Assembly: GCF_009741275.1 (NCBI RefSeq)
Contig: NZ_WOWS01000003.1
Span: 62,001 to 126,000, forward strand
Direction of reading: 5' to 3'
Length of the DNA stretch: 64,000 nt
Source: Winogradskyella endarachnes
GTDB taxonomy: Bacteria > Bacteroidota > Bacteroidia > Flavobacteriales > Flavobacteriaceae
Below the pieces are notes generated by a model. It saw only the letters and a program-made list of their open reading frames with translations. It had not been told where the DNA came from and made no database searches. The stretch's first letter is position 1. Each line of letters begins with the position of its first letter. This document shows, in pieces, positions 1 through 9,972 of the stretch. Both the position numbers and the translations under genes were made by a program.

Positions 1-5
1 TACAT
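1..5 (-). CDS. atpC: Possible start of ATP synthase epsilon subunit (partial)
   Basis: Only the first five bases of a possible gene are in the window: an ATG on the minus strand at 3-5, followed by TA. The epsilon-subunit gene is expected directly after atpD in flavobacteria, and many of its proteins begin Met-Tyr, which fits ATG-TA. The gene continues beyond the window edge, so this is an inference from position, not from protein sequence. Confidence 0.3.
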
Positions 6-24
6 AGTAAAACTTGTTTTACTA
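5..24. repeat. Perfect 9-bp dyad in the atpD-atpC gap
   Basis: TAGTAAAAC (5-13) and GTTTTACTA (16-24) are perfect reverse complements around a TT loop. The hairpin would form in the mRNA between atpD and the presumed atpC. It abuts a second hairpin at 24-44, so the two make a double structure. Confidence 0.6.
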
Positions 25-57
25 CCCTGAATTTAGTTCAGGGTCTTTTTAATTTTT
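24..57 (+). terminator. Hairpin with T-run; CTGAA-N5-TTCAG dyad family
   Basis: ACCCTGAA (24-31) and TTCAGGGT (37-44) form a perfect 8-bp stem with a 5-nt loop, followed on the plus strand by CTTTTTAATTTTT. It therefore resembles an intrinsic terminator reading rightward, against the direction of atpD. The same core followed by CTTTTTAA recurs at 37770-37796, so it may be a dispersed repeat rather than a dedicated terminator. A related CTGAA-N5-TTCAG copy lies at 79-93. Confidence 0.55.
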
Positions 58-106
58 ATTCTGGTTCTTTTGAGAATACTGAAATAAGTTCAGCTCTTGC
101 TTTGGC

Positions 107-1618
<1,512 letters not shown>

Positions 1619-1700
1619 TTATATGTTTTTGTTTTGCAATAGTTTAAATGTGAAAAAACAGTTAACTCCATCTAGTAGAGTGCATGCGTTTTTTGCGCTG

Positions 1701-1708
1701 CAAAGATA
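1701..1708 (-). promoter_or_regulatory. Bacteroidota -7 promoter box for atpD
   Basis: The minus strand reads TATCTTTG followed by CAG, matching the TAnnTTTG consensus. No TTTG is at the usual 19-21 nt spacing; the nearest TTG is about 24 nt upstream. The predicted leader is about 80 nt. Confidence 0.55.
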
Positions 1709-1758
1709 TGAGTTTTAATTTAAATACCACATCAATTTTTTTGCTTTTTTAAACATAG

Positions 1759-1785
1759 AAAACGCTCCCAATAGGAGAGCGTTTT
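1759..1785 (-). terminator. Intrinsic terminator after the SGNH lipoprotein gene
   Basis: AAAACGCTC (1759-1767) pairs with GAGCGTTTT (1777-1785), with an inner CC/GG extension and AATA loop. The flanking A and T tracts allow termination on either strand. It lies just past the stop of the gene at 1808-3427 and before the atpD promoter, separating the two units. Confidence 0.75.
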
Positions 1786-1807
1786 TATAAATATATTTAA
1801 TTTGAAT

Positions 1808-3427
1808 TTACTGTAATGTTGGTGGGTAATTTGTAGGATATTCACCAGCATCAATTAAATTACCTGATGCTTCAAAATTAGAACCATAAGTTAAATCTAT
1901 AGCTTTCATCATTTCATTTGCCATTAAAGCATAACCTCTAGATGTTAAATGTACACCATCTAAACTAATTAATCCTCCTGTAACTAGGTCTGTAGTTAGA
2001 ATAAAGTTACCTGATTGAAAACCAGTGGTTGATGCTTGCTGTAAAATAGATTTAAAATCTACCAAAGCTAAGCCTTTAGTTGCAGCTATTGCTTCAATTG
2101 TAGTATTGTAAGCATCTGTTGCTGTTTGTATTGCTAATTGTTCGCTTGGAATTAATACCCATTTATCTTCTAAAGGAAGCGTAATACCTTCCGTTGCAAA
2201 CTGAGCAGCAAGAGCTGTTGGTAAACCTTGTAATTCTAAAGCGCTAGCATAATCTTCATTTACAGTGCCTATTACAGAACTACTAGGTAAAACAAATAAA
2301 TCATCTTCAGTAGCTTGCCTTGATTGTCCGTAACTATTACCTAATAAACTAGCAACTAGTGGTGCGGCTTCTGCCGGTAATCCAAATTGTGCAATAAAAG
2401 CAGGAAACGTAGGGCTAGCAACTAAAGTTTCTGTAATTATTGAAGAAATATCTGTAAGAGTTTCGTCTTTTATAACAACAGGACTTGCAGCAGTTTCAGA
2501 GAATACAATAGCTCTACTAGAATCTACAGCATTAAAAATTGGATTTAAAGCACCAAAAATTGAATTTAATAATGGTATTTGTGGGCCAAAGGCGTCGTCT
2601 GTTGGATCCAAAGGATTGTATGGTACCGTTGTAAAATGAGCTAAAGATGTAATATAAGGTAGATTTGCAATAACTCCTTTTGCACCATTAGCTGTTAATG
2701 CATCTACACTTGCACTAAATGACGCAGCAAATACATTAGGGTCTGTAATATCATAACTTCCATAAGTTGAAGGGTCTAAATTTCCTGTTTGGTCAACTCC
2801 AATTCCTCCTGAAGTTGCATAACCTAACACGTCATTTCCTCCAATTTCCGAAAGGGTAAAAAATGTTGGGTTTTGGGCTACTGCATCTCCTAAAACTGTT
2901 GCGGCAGCTGAGGATGCCATTCTTCCGAAATATGGATTTAATGTACCGTATCCTGCAATACCGAGATGAAAACTTTTAGCACCAGGAATTCCATAATTAT
3001 TAAAATTACCTGTTAATACATCAGTAACTTGTGTTGTTGGTGTTGCAGGAAGGGTTGCAGGACCGCTTCCATCAAAGTATAATCTTGGATCAGATACTAC
3101 TGTTGTACCTAAAACAAATCCTCCAATATTATCATTCATTAAAGGTTGTGTAAAATCACCGCCACCTACTAACGCAAATTTTTGTGATAATAAATTTGGA
3201 AATGAACTTTCTTGACCTGCAATAAACAATGCGTTATCTGTAAAGCCTCCAGAAAAAGATGCACCTACAGCAATATATGTTGAGAAATCTGCCGAACCAG
3301 CTGTTAGTTCTGGATAAATAACTTCTTCTGTAGGATTATCTAATTGATCTTCGAAATCTGCTTCATCATTACATGCTGTAAACCCTAAAAGGACAGCTGA
3401 TAATAATATATATTTTATATTTTTCAT
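1808..3427 (-). CDS. SGNH/GDSL-type hydrolase lipoprotein paired with a TonB receptor
   Basis: This is a predicted surface or outer-membrane lipoprotein of 539 residues. A lipobox-like LLGFTAC places the acylated Cys at residue 19. The SGNH fold is suggested by three blocks in the right order: a GASFSGG segment with candidate nucleophile Ser57, a GGND block at about 196-199, and a DGVHL block near the C terminus with Asp490 and His493. Family members hydrolyse esters of lipids, acylated sugars or similar substrates; the actual substrate here cannot be read from sequence. The gene starts 10 nt after the TonB-dependent receptor, so the two are very probably cotranscribed. The protein may process the ligand before import. 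It is longer than minimal SGNH enzymes, with an insertion between the GGND and DxxH blocks. Confidence 0.8.
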   Translation of the reverse strand: MKNIKYILLSAVLLGFTACNDEADFEDQLDNPTEEVIYPELTAGSADFSTYIAVGASFSGGFTDNALFIAGQESSFPNLLSQKFALVGGGDFTQPLMNDNIGGFVLGTTVVSDPRLYFDGSGPATLPATPTTQVTDVLTGNFNNYGIPGAKSFHLGIAGYGTLNPYFGRMASSAAATVLGDAVAQNPTFFTLSEIGGNDVLGYATSGGIGVDQTGNLDPSTYGSYDITDPNVFAASFSASVDALTANGAKGVIANLPYITSLAHFTTVPYNPLDPTDDAFGPQIPLLNSIFGALNPIFNAVDSSRAIVFSETAASPVVIKDETLTDISSIITETLVASPTFPAFIAQFGLPAEAAPLVASLLGNSYGQSRQATEDDLFVLPSSSVIGTVNEDYASALELQGLPTALAAQFATEGITLPLEDKWVLIPSEQLAIQTATDAYNTTIEAIAATKGLALVDFKSILQQASTTGFQSGNFILTTDLVTGGLISLDGVHLTSRGYALMANEMMKAIDLTYGSNFEASGNLIDAGEYPTNYPPTLQ

Positions 3428-3437
3428 TATGCTAATT

Positions 3438-6170
3438 TTATAAGTTATTAATTGTCCAAGACACGTAGTACATTGATCCTATGTAACCAGATCCAAATAC
3501 AGTGAAGTATTCTTGTCCACCAATGTTAGTACCACCTATTTTTACTATAGATTTTAACTTTGGAATTTTGTAATTAACCTGTGCATCAAATGTGTGGAAT
3601 TCTGGTACAATACCATCACCAAAAGTTGCTTCCCAGAAATAGTCATCACTAAATTTATAGGCAACATTAAATCCAAAGTTTTTGAATAATTCTGTATTAC
3701 CAAAATGCGCTTTAAACTTATGCTCAGGTGTATTAAAGTATGTTTCAAAATTAGGATTTGCAGCTTGATCGAAATCTTGCTTAGTAAATGTGTAACTACC
3801 TCCTAGATCAAAATCTCCGAATATTTTTGTTGATAACCCTAAAGATGCACCATAAGAATTAACATCTACATCTGAGTTGGTATATGTACTATACGTTACA
3901 AAATCACTATTTGCAATCGCAGCAATTGCTGTTCCGTCGGTTACAGAACCGTATAATGGTGCTATAACTACTTCTGAAGAAATGAAATCTTGATATTTGT
4001 TGTAATAAGTACTAAAATCAACAGTTAGCTTATTAAATTTACCTCTATAACCAACTTCAAAAGATGTTACTTTTTCAGGTGAAACTAAATCTGGATTAGC
4101 AATTTCTAATACCGTAGGGTCACCAGTTTCTGACAATTCTTGAACCGAAGTTGCTGAATAAGAATTATTATATGCTGCAGCACCTGTTTGTGTATACGTA
4201 TTACCATCGTTTCCGGTGTAATCTCTAGAATAACGATCTAAATTATCTGGAGCACTACCAACTAAAATTGCTCTACCTGCATCTAATCCTATAAATAAAT
4301 CTTGAGTGGTAGGATTTCTAAACCCTGTTTGGGCAGAGGCTCTTATGTTATGGTTTTCATTTAGTGTTAAACCTAACGATAATCTAGGAGAAACAAATCC
4401 ATCAAAAAATTCTGATTTGTCATAACGAGCAGAAGCTGTAACTTTTAAAGCCATCATATCGTTTAATTCTACATTCTTTTGAAGTTGGGTGTAAAAACCG
4501 TATTCGTTGTATTTAATTGGACCATCGAAATCTGTATAAATTGATCCTAATGAATTAAGATCGTATTGTCTAAATGAACCTCCAACTTGAATATCTGCAA
4601 AATCGATTAGATGACTAAAGTTGTAGTTACCATCTGCATGGTAATATTTAGATTGATCTTGAAATTTTGAACCAGTGGCTAAATCTGGATCTTTAATAAT
4701 TCTATCAAAAGCATTATTAAATTCTTCAGAACCTGGCTCAAATCGTCCAGTTTCTGCTGCTGCTCTTGCTGCGGCATGCGCTTGTTCATCTGTAGCACCA
4801 CCACCAAGGGTTGCAGCTACATAGGTGTTGATGTAATCTCCAAACCATTCTTCATCACTTTTCCAAGATCTGTTAATATTGATACCAGTGAATACCATAT
4901 CATAAGAGTCACCAGCTCTATCAGCTACAACATAACCTCTTAAGAAGTAATTATCATTTTTTACTTCTAATTTATGTTGTTGTTGAAAAAAACCGTCAAT
5001 ATTATATCGGTTTGTACCTTGGTAGATTGTTGTACCAGTACCTACTTTACCAACATATTGTATTTCGAAATTACTACCATCAATAGGTCGGAAATATAAT
5101 CCCCAATCTGCTTTTACGCTCTCGGCTTTATGTTCTGTTAAATCACGTTCATTATAACCTGTTCTACTTACAAAAACATCTGGTACAATTCCGGTTCCAC
5201 CTGCTAAATCATTTAAATTGGCAGAAACTTCATCACCATAAACATTGATACCATTATAGTTTAGGTTAGTAGCTCTTGTACCTCCAAACGTATCGCTATC
5301 TACCTCACTTGTAGCCGCCCAATCTGTTCCGTGTAGGTAGCCGAAGTTAACTTTAGCGGCAAATTTATCACTAAATTTATAAGCCATTCGTATACCTAAA
5401 TCCGTATACTCGTTATCTCCAGCAGCCTTTTGAGACGTTATACCTTTTTTAACAAAAGCACTAATACCTTGGTGATCAAATGGATTTTTACTTTGCATAA
5501 AAAGAATACCATTAAATGCATTTGCACCATAAAGTGCAGAAGAGGCTCCAGGAAGTAATTCTACACTTTGAACATCAGTTTCAATCATACCAACTAAGTT
5601 TCCTATTGGGAAGTTTAGAGCTGGAGTTGAATTATCCATACCATCTACTAATTGCATAAAGCGTGTATTAGCAGTGGTTGCGAAACCTCTTGTGTTAACC
5701 GATTTAAATGTTAAACTACTTGTATTAACATCCACACCTTTAAGGTTTTCTAATCCAGCATAGAAATCTGCGGAAGCAGTATTTTTAATTTCTTTTAAAC
5801 CAAATCGTTCTACTGTAACCGGAGATTCAAAAATACGTTCTGGAGTACGTGATGCTGAAATAACTACTTCATCTAGTTCATTTCCTTCAGATAATGTGAT
5901 TTCAAGAGTTTGATTGTTACTGGTAATCTCTATTGTTTGAGATTCGAATCCAGCATAACTTATTTGAATTGAAAAAGGAGGGACTTCAGATACTGTTAAA
6001 GTAAAGTTTCCATCAAAATCCGTTACTGTGCCCGTACTTGTACCAAGTAGTACAATATTTGCGCCAGGTAAGGGAAGCCCAGTATTGTCATTAATTTTAC
6101 CTTTTACTGTGGTTTGGGCAAAAGATACCACACAAAAAAGCATTGTGAAAAGCTTTAAGATTGTCTTCAT
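3438..6170 (-). CDS. TonB-dependent outer-membrane receptor with carboxypeptidase-like N-terminal domain
   Basis: This is a 910-residue outer-membrane active transporter powered by TonB-ExbBD. Residues 1-19 form a signal peptide ending SFAQ. Residues about 20-100 form a carboxypeptidase-regulatory-like domain (GKINDNTGLPLPGANI, then TDFDGNFTL), typical of Bacteroidota receptors. The plug follows at about 105-230, with an SRTPERIFESPVTVER-like entry and an LPGASSALYGANAFNG segment, and the remainder is the beta barrel. No SusD-like gene follows. Instead an SGNH-hydrolase lipoprotein lies 10 nt downstream, which makes a lipid or ester-containing ligand a reasonable but unproven guess. It is shorter than typical SusC proteins of about 1000 residues. 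Confidence 0.92.
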   Translation of the reverse strand: MKTILKLFTMLFCVVSFAQTTVKGKINDNTGLPLPGANIVLLGTSTGTVTDFDGNFTLTVSEVPPFSIQISYAGFESQTIEITSNNQTLEITLSEGNELDEVVISASRTPERIFESPVTVERFGLKEIKNTASADFYAGLENLKGVDVNTSSLTFKSVNTRGFATTANTRFMQLVDGMDNSTPALNFPIGNLVGMIETDVQSVELLPGASSALYGANAFNGILFMQSKNPFDHQGISAFVKKGITSQKAAGDNEYTDLGIRMAYKFSDKFAAKVNFGYLHGTDWAATSEVDSDTFGGTRATNLNYNGINVYGDEVSANLNDLAGGTGIVPDVFVSRTGYNERDLTEHKAESVKADWGLYFRPIDGSNFEIQYVGKVGTGTTIYQGTNRYNIDGFFQQQHKLEVKNDNYFLRGYVVADRAGDSYDMVFTGININRSWKSDEEWFGDYINTYVAATLGGGATDEQAHAAARAAAETGRFEPGSEEFNNAFDRIIKDPDLATGSKFQDQSKYYHADGNYNFSHLIDFADIQVGGSFRQYDLNSLGSIYTDFDGPIKYNEYGFYTQLQKNVELNDMMALKVTASARYDKSEFFDGFVSPRLSLGLTLNENHNIRASAQTGFRNPTTQDLFIGLDAGRAILVGSAPDNLDRYSRDYTGNDGNTYTQTGAAAYNNSYSATSVQELSETGDPTVLEIANPDLVSPEKVTSFEVGYRGKFNKLTVDFSTYYNKYQDFISSEVVIAPLYGSVTDGTAIAAIANSDFVTYSTYTNSDVDVNSYGASLGLSTKIFGDFDLGGSYTFTKQDFDQAANPNFETYFNTPEHKFKAHFGNTELFKNFGFNVAYKFSDDYFWEATFGDGIVPEFHTFDAQVNYKIPKLKSIVKIGGTNIGGQEYFTVFGSGYIGSMYYVSWTINNL

Positions 6171-6276
6171 TTTCGAATATTAGTTAATTTATTAGACGAG
6201 CAATTTAATTAAATATATGGTAATTTGGTAAGAAATCTGTAAAAAAGTATGCGTGCATAACAAAATATTGAAAAAT

Positions 6277-6317
6277 AAACGCCTTAAAATTGCATATTTC
6301 ACAATCTTAAGACGTTT
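6277..6317 (-). terminator. Intrinsic terminator after glmS
   Basis: AAACGCCTTAAAATTG (6277-6292) pairs with CAATCTTAAGACGTTT (6302-6317) with two mismatches. On the minus strand the stem is followed by a T-rich tract (TTTATTTTT). It ends the glycogen-synthase-like / DUF4270 / glmS operon. Confidence 0.7.
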
Positions 6318-6345
6318 AAATAAACCTCTTAAAGTATAGTTTCAG

Positions 6346-8193
6346 TTACTCTACTGTCACTGATTTTGCTAAATTTCTTGGTTGATCTACATTTTTATTA
6401 AGCATTACAGCAATATGGTAAGATAATAGTTGTAATGGTATTGTAGTAAGAAGTGGTGTTAAACATTCTATAGTTTCTGGTACTTCAATCACATGGTCGG
6501 CTAATTCTTTAACACTAACATCTCCTTTAGTAACTATACCAATAATTCTACCTTTTCTAGATTTTATTTCTTGAATGTTACTAACCACTTTTTCATAATG
6601 CCCTTTTTTAGTAGCAATTACAATAATTGGCATTTGCTCATCTATTAATGCTATTGGTCCATGTTTCATTTCTGCAGCAGGATAACCTTCTGCATGTATA
6701 TAGGATATTTCTTTTAGTTTTAAAGCACCTTCTAAGGCAACAGGGAAATTAAATCCACGTCCTAAATACAAGCAGTTTTTTGAATCTTTATAGATATCTG
6801 CAACGGTTTTAACGTAAGCATCTGATTGCAACGCTTCTTCAACCTTACCAGGTATAGTTTCTAACTCAATGAGGTGATGTCTAAACTCTGAGCTAGACAT
6901 TGTTCCTTTAGCTCTAGCTAAACGTAATGCCATTAAAGTTAATACGGTTATTTGTGTGGTAAATGCTTTAGTAGATGCTACACCAATTTCTGGTCCGGCA
7001 TGGGTATAAGCACCTGCATCAGATTCTCTTGCAATTGACGAACCTACAACATTACAAACACCAAAAACAAAAGCGCCTTTAGATTTAGCTAATTTTATTG
7101 CGGCTAATGTGTCTGCTGTTTCTCCAGACTGTGAGATTGCTATAACAATATCTTTTTCAGTTATTACAGGATTTCTATATCTAAATTCTGAGGCATATTC
7201 TACTTCAACAGGTATTCTTGCTAAATCTTCAAAAATATATTCAGCAACTAGTCCTGCGTGCCAAGAGGTTCCACAAGCTACGACTATAATTCTATCTGCT
7301 GCTAAGAATTTTTTCATATTGTCTTCAACACCAGCTAATTTAATTACAGCCTCGTTACTTAATAGACGACCTCTAAAAGTGTCTAAAATGGCGCTTGGTT
7401 GTTCATAAATTTCTTTTAGCATAAAGTGATCGTAACCACCTTTTTCAATTTGCTCTAAATTAAGTTGAAGCTCTTGCATGTAAGGGTCAACTAAGGCATC
7501 AGTCTTAATTTTTCTAATTTTTATGTCTTTACCTCTACGAAGAATAGCCATTTGTTCATCTTCTAAATAAATGGCATTTTTTGTAAATTCTATAAACGGA
7601 GAAGCGTCACTTGCAATAAAATATTCATCTTCACCAATTCCAATAGCTAATGGGCTACCTAATTTGGCGACAACAATTTCATTAGGTTTATTTTTATCAA
7701 AAACAGCAATAGCATAGGCACCAACAACTTGGTTTAGCGCTATTTGTACAGCTTTACCAAGTTTTAGGTTTTCATTTTTCTTTACGTCTTCAATGAGATT
7801 AATTAAAACTTCAGTATCAGTATCTGATTTGAAAGTGTAACCACGGTTTATTAATTCTTTTTTTAATGAATCATAATTTTCAATAATACCGTTATGAATG
7901 ATAACTAAATCTCCAGAGTTGGAGTAATGTGGATGAGAATTTACATCGTTAGGGACTCCGTGCGTTGCCCAACGCGTATGGCCAATTCCTAAAGTCCCAG
8001 ATGTAGAAATTTCATTTTCTAATTTTTCTTTAAGGTCTGCAACTTTTCCTTTGGTTTTAGAAAGCTTAATAGATTCGCCATCGTATAAAGCAATACCAGC
8101 ACTATCATAGCCACGGTATTCTAGTCTTTGAAGTCCTTTTATAATAATGGGATAAGCCTCTCTATGGCCTATATATCCAACAATTCCACACAT
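6346..8193 (-). CDS. glmS: Glutamine--fructose-6-phosphate aminotransferase (isomerizing)
   Basis: GlmS makes glucosamine-6-phosphate from fructose-6-phosphate and glutamine, the entry step to peptidoglycan and LPS amino sugars. The 615-residue protein is full length. Cys2 after the initiator Met (MCGIVGYIGH) is the N-terminal nucleophile of the glutaminase domain, followed by an EYRGYDSAG segment and an HTRWATHG segment. Two SIS sugar-isomerase domains fill the second half, and the C terminus ends KSVTVE as usual in the family. It is the last gene of a three-gene operon, 22 nt after the DUF4270 lipoprotein. I saw no ribozyme-like leader, consistent with its internal operon position. Confidence 0.98.
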   Translation of the reverse strand: MCGIVGYIGHREAYPIIIKGLQRLEYRGYDSAGIALYDGESIKLSKTKGKVADLKEKLENEISTSGTLGIGHTRWATHGVPNDVNSHPHYSNSGDLVIIHNGIIENYDSLKKELINRGYTFKSDTDTEVLINLIEDVKKNENLKLGKAVQIALNQVVGAYAIAVFDKNKPNEIVVAKLGSPLAIGIGEDEYFIASDASPFIEFTKNAIYLEDEQMAILRRGKDIKIRKIKTDALVDPYMQELQLNLEQIEKGGYDHFMLKEIYEQPSAILDTFRGRLLSNEAVIKLAGVEDNMKKFLAADRIIVVACGTSWHAGLVAEYIFEDLARIPVEVEYASEFRYRNPVITEKDIVIAISQSGETADTLAAIKLAKSKGAFVFGVCNVVGSSIARESDAGAYTHAGPEIGVASTKAFTTQITVLTLMALRLARAKGTMSSSEFRHHLIELETIPGKVEEALQSDAYVKTVADIYKDSKNCLYLGRGFNFPVALEGALKLKEISYIHAEGYPAAEMKHGPIALIDEQMPIIVIATKKGHYEKVVSNIQEIKSRKGRIIGIVTKGDVSVKELADHVIEVPETIECLTPLLTTIPLQLLSYHIAVMLNKNVDQPRNLAKSVTVE

Positions 8194-8215
8194 AGGTTAT
8201 TTTTATTAATTTGGT

Positions 8216-9964
8216 TTAATCACAATCTTGACCTTCTGGGCAACAATTTTCACCATTAATGCAAGTGTAATATATTTCTAAATAAACTTTTTTACTTTCT
8301 TCACTGGTACTATTACCATGTAAAATAATTCCTCTTGGAGAAACCGTTGAACTTGCGGGTACTTTAAAATCAATATCTGAATCGGTTTGAACTTTTCGTT
8401 GTGTATATAAATCTTCTATATTCACATTTAACGAAACGGCTAAACCTAACTCAACATTTGTAGAGTCTCTAATTAATAAATTATTAATATGTTCAGTTAT
8501 TCTAAATTTATATTTAACTCCAGCACTTGTTGGGTCGTCTTCATCTTCACGCTCTAATGGTCCAAGATGGTTTATCTTTGAAAACGAAGGTAAGCCATTA
8601 TTGGTGCCATCTAAATAATAATCTACCAACGGTATATTATTATCTATGTCATACAAGAATAGGCGATTAGGTTCGTTAACTGGGTTGGAAACTTGGTCTA
8701 CATAAAAAACAAGATTAGCTTCATTTATTAGTCGTTTGGAGCTTTCAAAAGTTCCGTCAGAAGGATCTAGGTTTACAAATTCACTTCTAAAATGGTCAAA
8801 ATTGGTAATGCCTGCATCTTCATCATAGAAGCCTTCGAACAATTTTATTGCGGCTATTGCCCCTTCACCACCTTTTAAATAAATTTTACTATCACCCAAT
8901 TCTGCATCACCTTCATTTATTGGTTGTAGGTATTCATTATCAAAAAAGTTTATTTTATTTGGACTAAAATTCAGTACATAAGTACCTGTATTTATGGTCT
9001 CTTCTTCTTCACCATCGTCTCCAGTTGTTGTGGTGATGTTTTTATAGTAGATTGTAACATTTGCATCGGTACTACCAGTGTTTAGAAGTAAAAAACTACC
9101 ATCATTTGCACTATTAGGTTCTGCTTTAAAATATAAGCCTCTAAAATATTCCGCAAAATTATTTTGACTACTTAAAACAGCGTTATCTTCCATATCTAAA
9201 ATTTTAGATTGCCAATACGTAGGGTCAAGTCTTAGTCTAATACCCGGAGCTTGTCTTTCGATTACCTGAGGTAAATCGTCTTCATCGTCTTCGTTATCTT
9301 CTTCTTCTAATATAAATACGTCACTATTTATAGTAACTTCGTTATTTGTTCCATTATAATAAGAGGTTTGAGGCTCATCTAAAAAAACGAATTCATGACC
9401 TTCTAAATTAGAAATAGCCTCAGACGTAGATGCTGTTTTATTAGAAAAATAAATTTGATTATCGTTAAAATCACCAGTTGGGTCAAAATCTCTAATAAAA
9501 TAGTTGTTTTCAAATATTCTTAATCTAAGGTTTTCATAATTTTCAGATTTAGGTAAGATGGAATCGATTTCATAAATGATATTACCGTCGTCATCAAAAT
9601 CTGATGCTGTACTGTAAAATGGAATGGTAACAACAACAGAATCTATGCTAGCATTATCTCCAAATGTTGGGTCTAATGTGCTTGGAGTTAATTGGGTTAC
9701 AAAACTAGCCGTAGTTCTTCCATAAATATCATCGTAAATTCCTAAGGTGCTTAAATTTAAACCAAAATCATTGGATTGTACGGGATTAATAGGTTTAGTG
9801 TATGTTATTATTTCATTAGTGTTAGATTCAATTCTAAAACTTGTAGCATTATCAGGATTTATAACATCAGATTCAATGGTAGAAAAATCATGATCACAAG
9901 CTATAAATGCTAATATTATTAGGCCAAACGATATTATCTTTAAGATAAAATTATTCTTTTTCAT
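8216..9964 (-). CDS. DUF4270 family lipoprotein
   Basis: This 582-residue predicted lipoprotein has a signal sequence with lipobox (ILAFIAC, then Asp-His-Asp). The overall pattern, beginning after the Cys with an acidic FSTIESDVINPDN stretch, matches the flavobacterial DUF4270 family as I recognise it. The function of that family is not established. An acidic run (EEEDNEDDEDD) occurs near residue 220 and another (GDDGEEEE) near 320. The C terminus is Cys-rich (CINGENCCPEGQDCD). The gene lies between the glycogen-synthase-like gene (8 nt before) and glmS (22 nt after), a neighbourhood I associate with this family in flavobacteria. This hints at a link to cell-surface polysaccharide supply, but that is inference. 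Confidence 0.8.
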   Translation of the reverse strand: MKKNNFILKIISFGLIILAFIACDHDFSTIESDVINPDNATSFRIESNTNEIITYTKPINPVQSNDFGLNLSTLGIYDDIYGRTTASFVTQLTPSTLDPTFGDNASIDSVVVTIPFYSTASDFDDDGNIIYEIDSILPKSENYENLRLRIFENNYFIRDFDPTGDFNDNQIYFSNKTASTSEAISNLEGHEFVFLDEPQTSYYNGTNNEVTINSDVFILEEEDNEDDEDDLPQVIERQAPGIRLRLDPTYWQSKILDMEDNAVLSSQNNFAEYFRGLYFKAEPNSANDGSFLLLNTGSTDANVTIYYKNITTTTGDDGEEEETINTGTYVLNFSPNKINFFDNEYLQPINEGDAELGDSKIYLKGGEGAIAAIKLFEGFYDEDAGITNFDHFRSEFVNLDPSDGTFESSKRLINEANLVFYVDQVSNPVNEPNRLFLYDIDNNIPLVDYYLDGTNNGLPSFSKINHLGPLEREDEDDPTSAGVKYKFRITEHINNLLIRDSTNVELGLAVSLNVNIEDLYTQRKVQTDSDIDFKVPASSTVSPRGIILHGNSTSEESKKVYLEIYYTCINGENCCPEGQDCD

Positions 9965-9972
9965 AAAATATA

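Noticed and set aside
56..106. In-frame continuation after the atpD stop (16 codons, ending Lys-Glu-Pro-Glu)
   Set aside because: The stretch contains a CTGAA-N5-TTCAG dyad copy and does not resemble an ATP synthase tail; atpD already ends at a family-typical position, so readthrough or a lost C terminus is not supported.
7109..7408. Plus-strand open frame of 99 codons opposite glmS
   Set aside because: Antisense shadow within the SIS domains of glmS.
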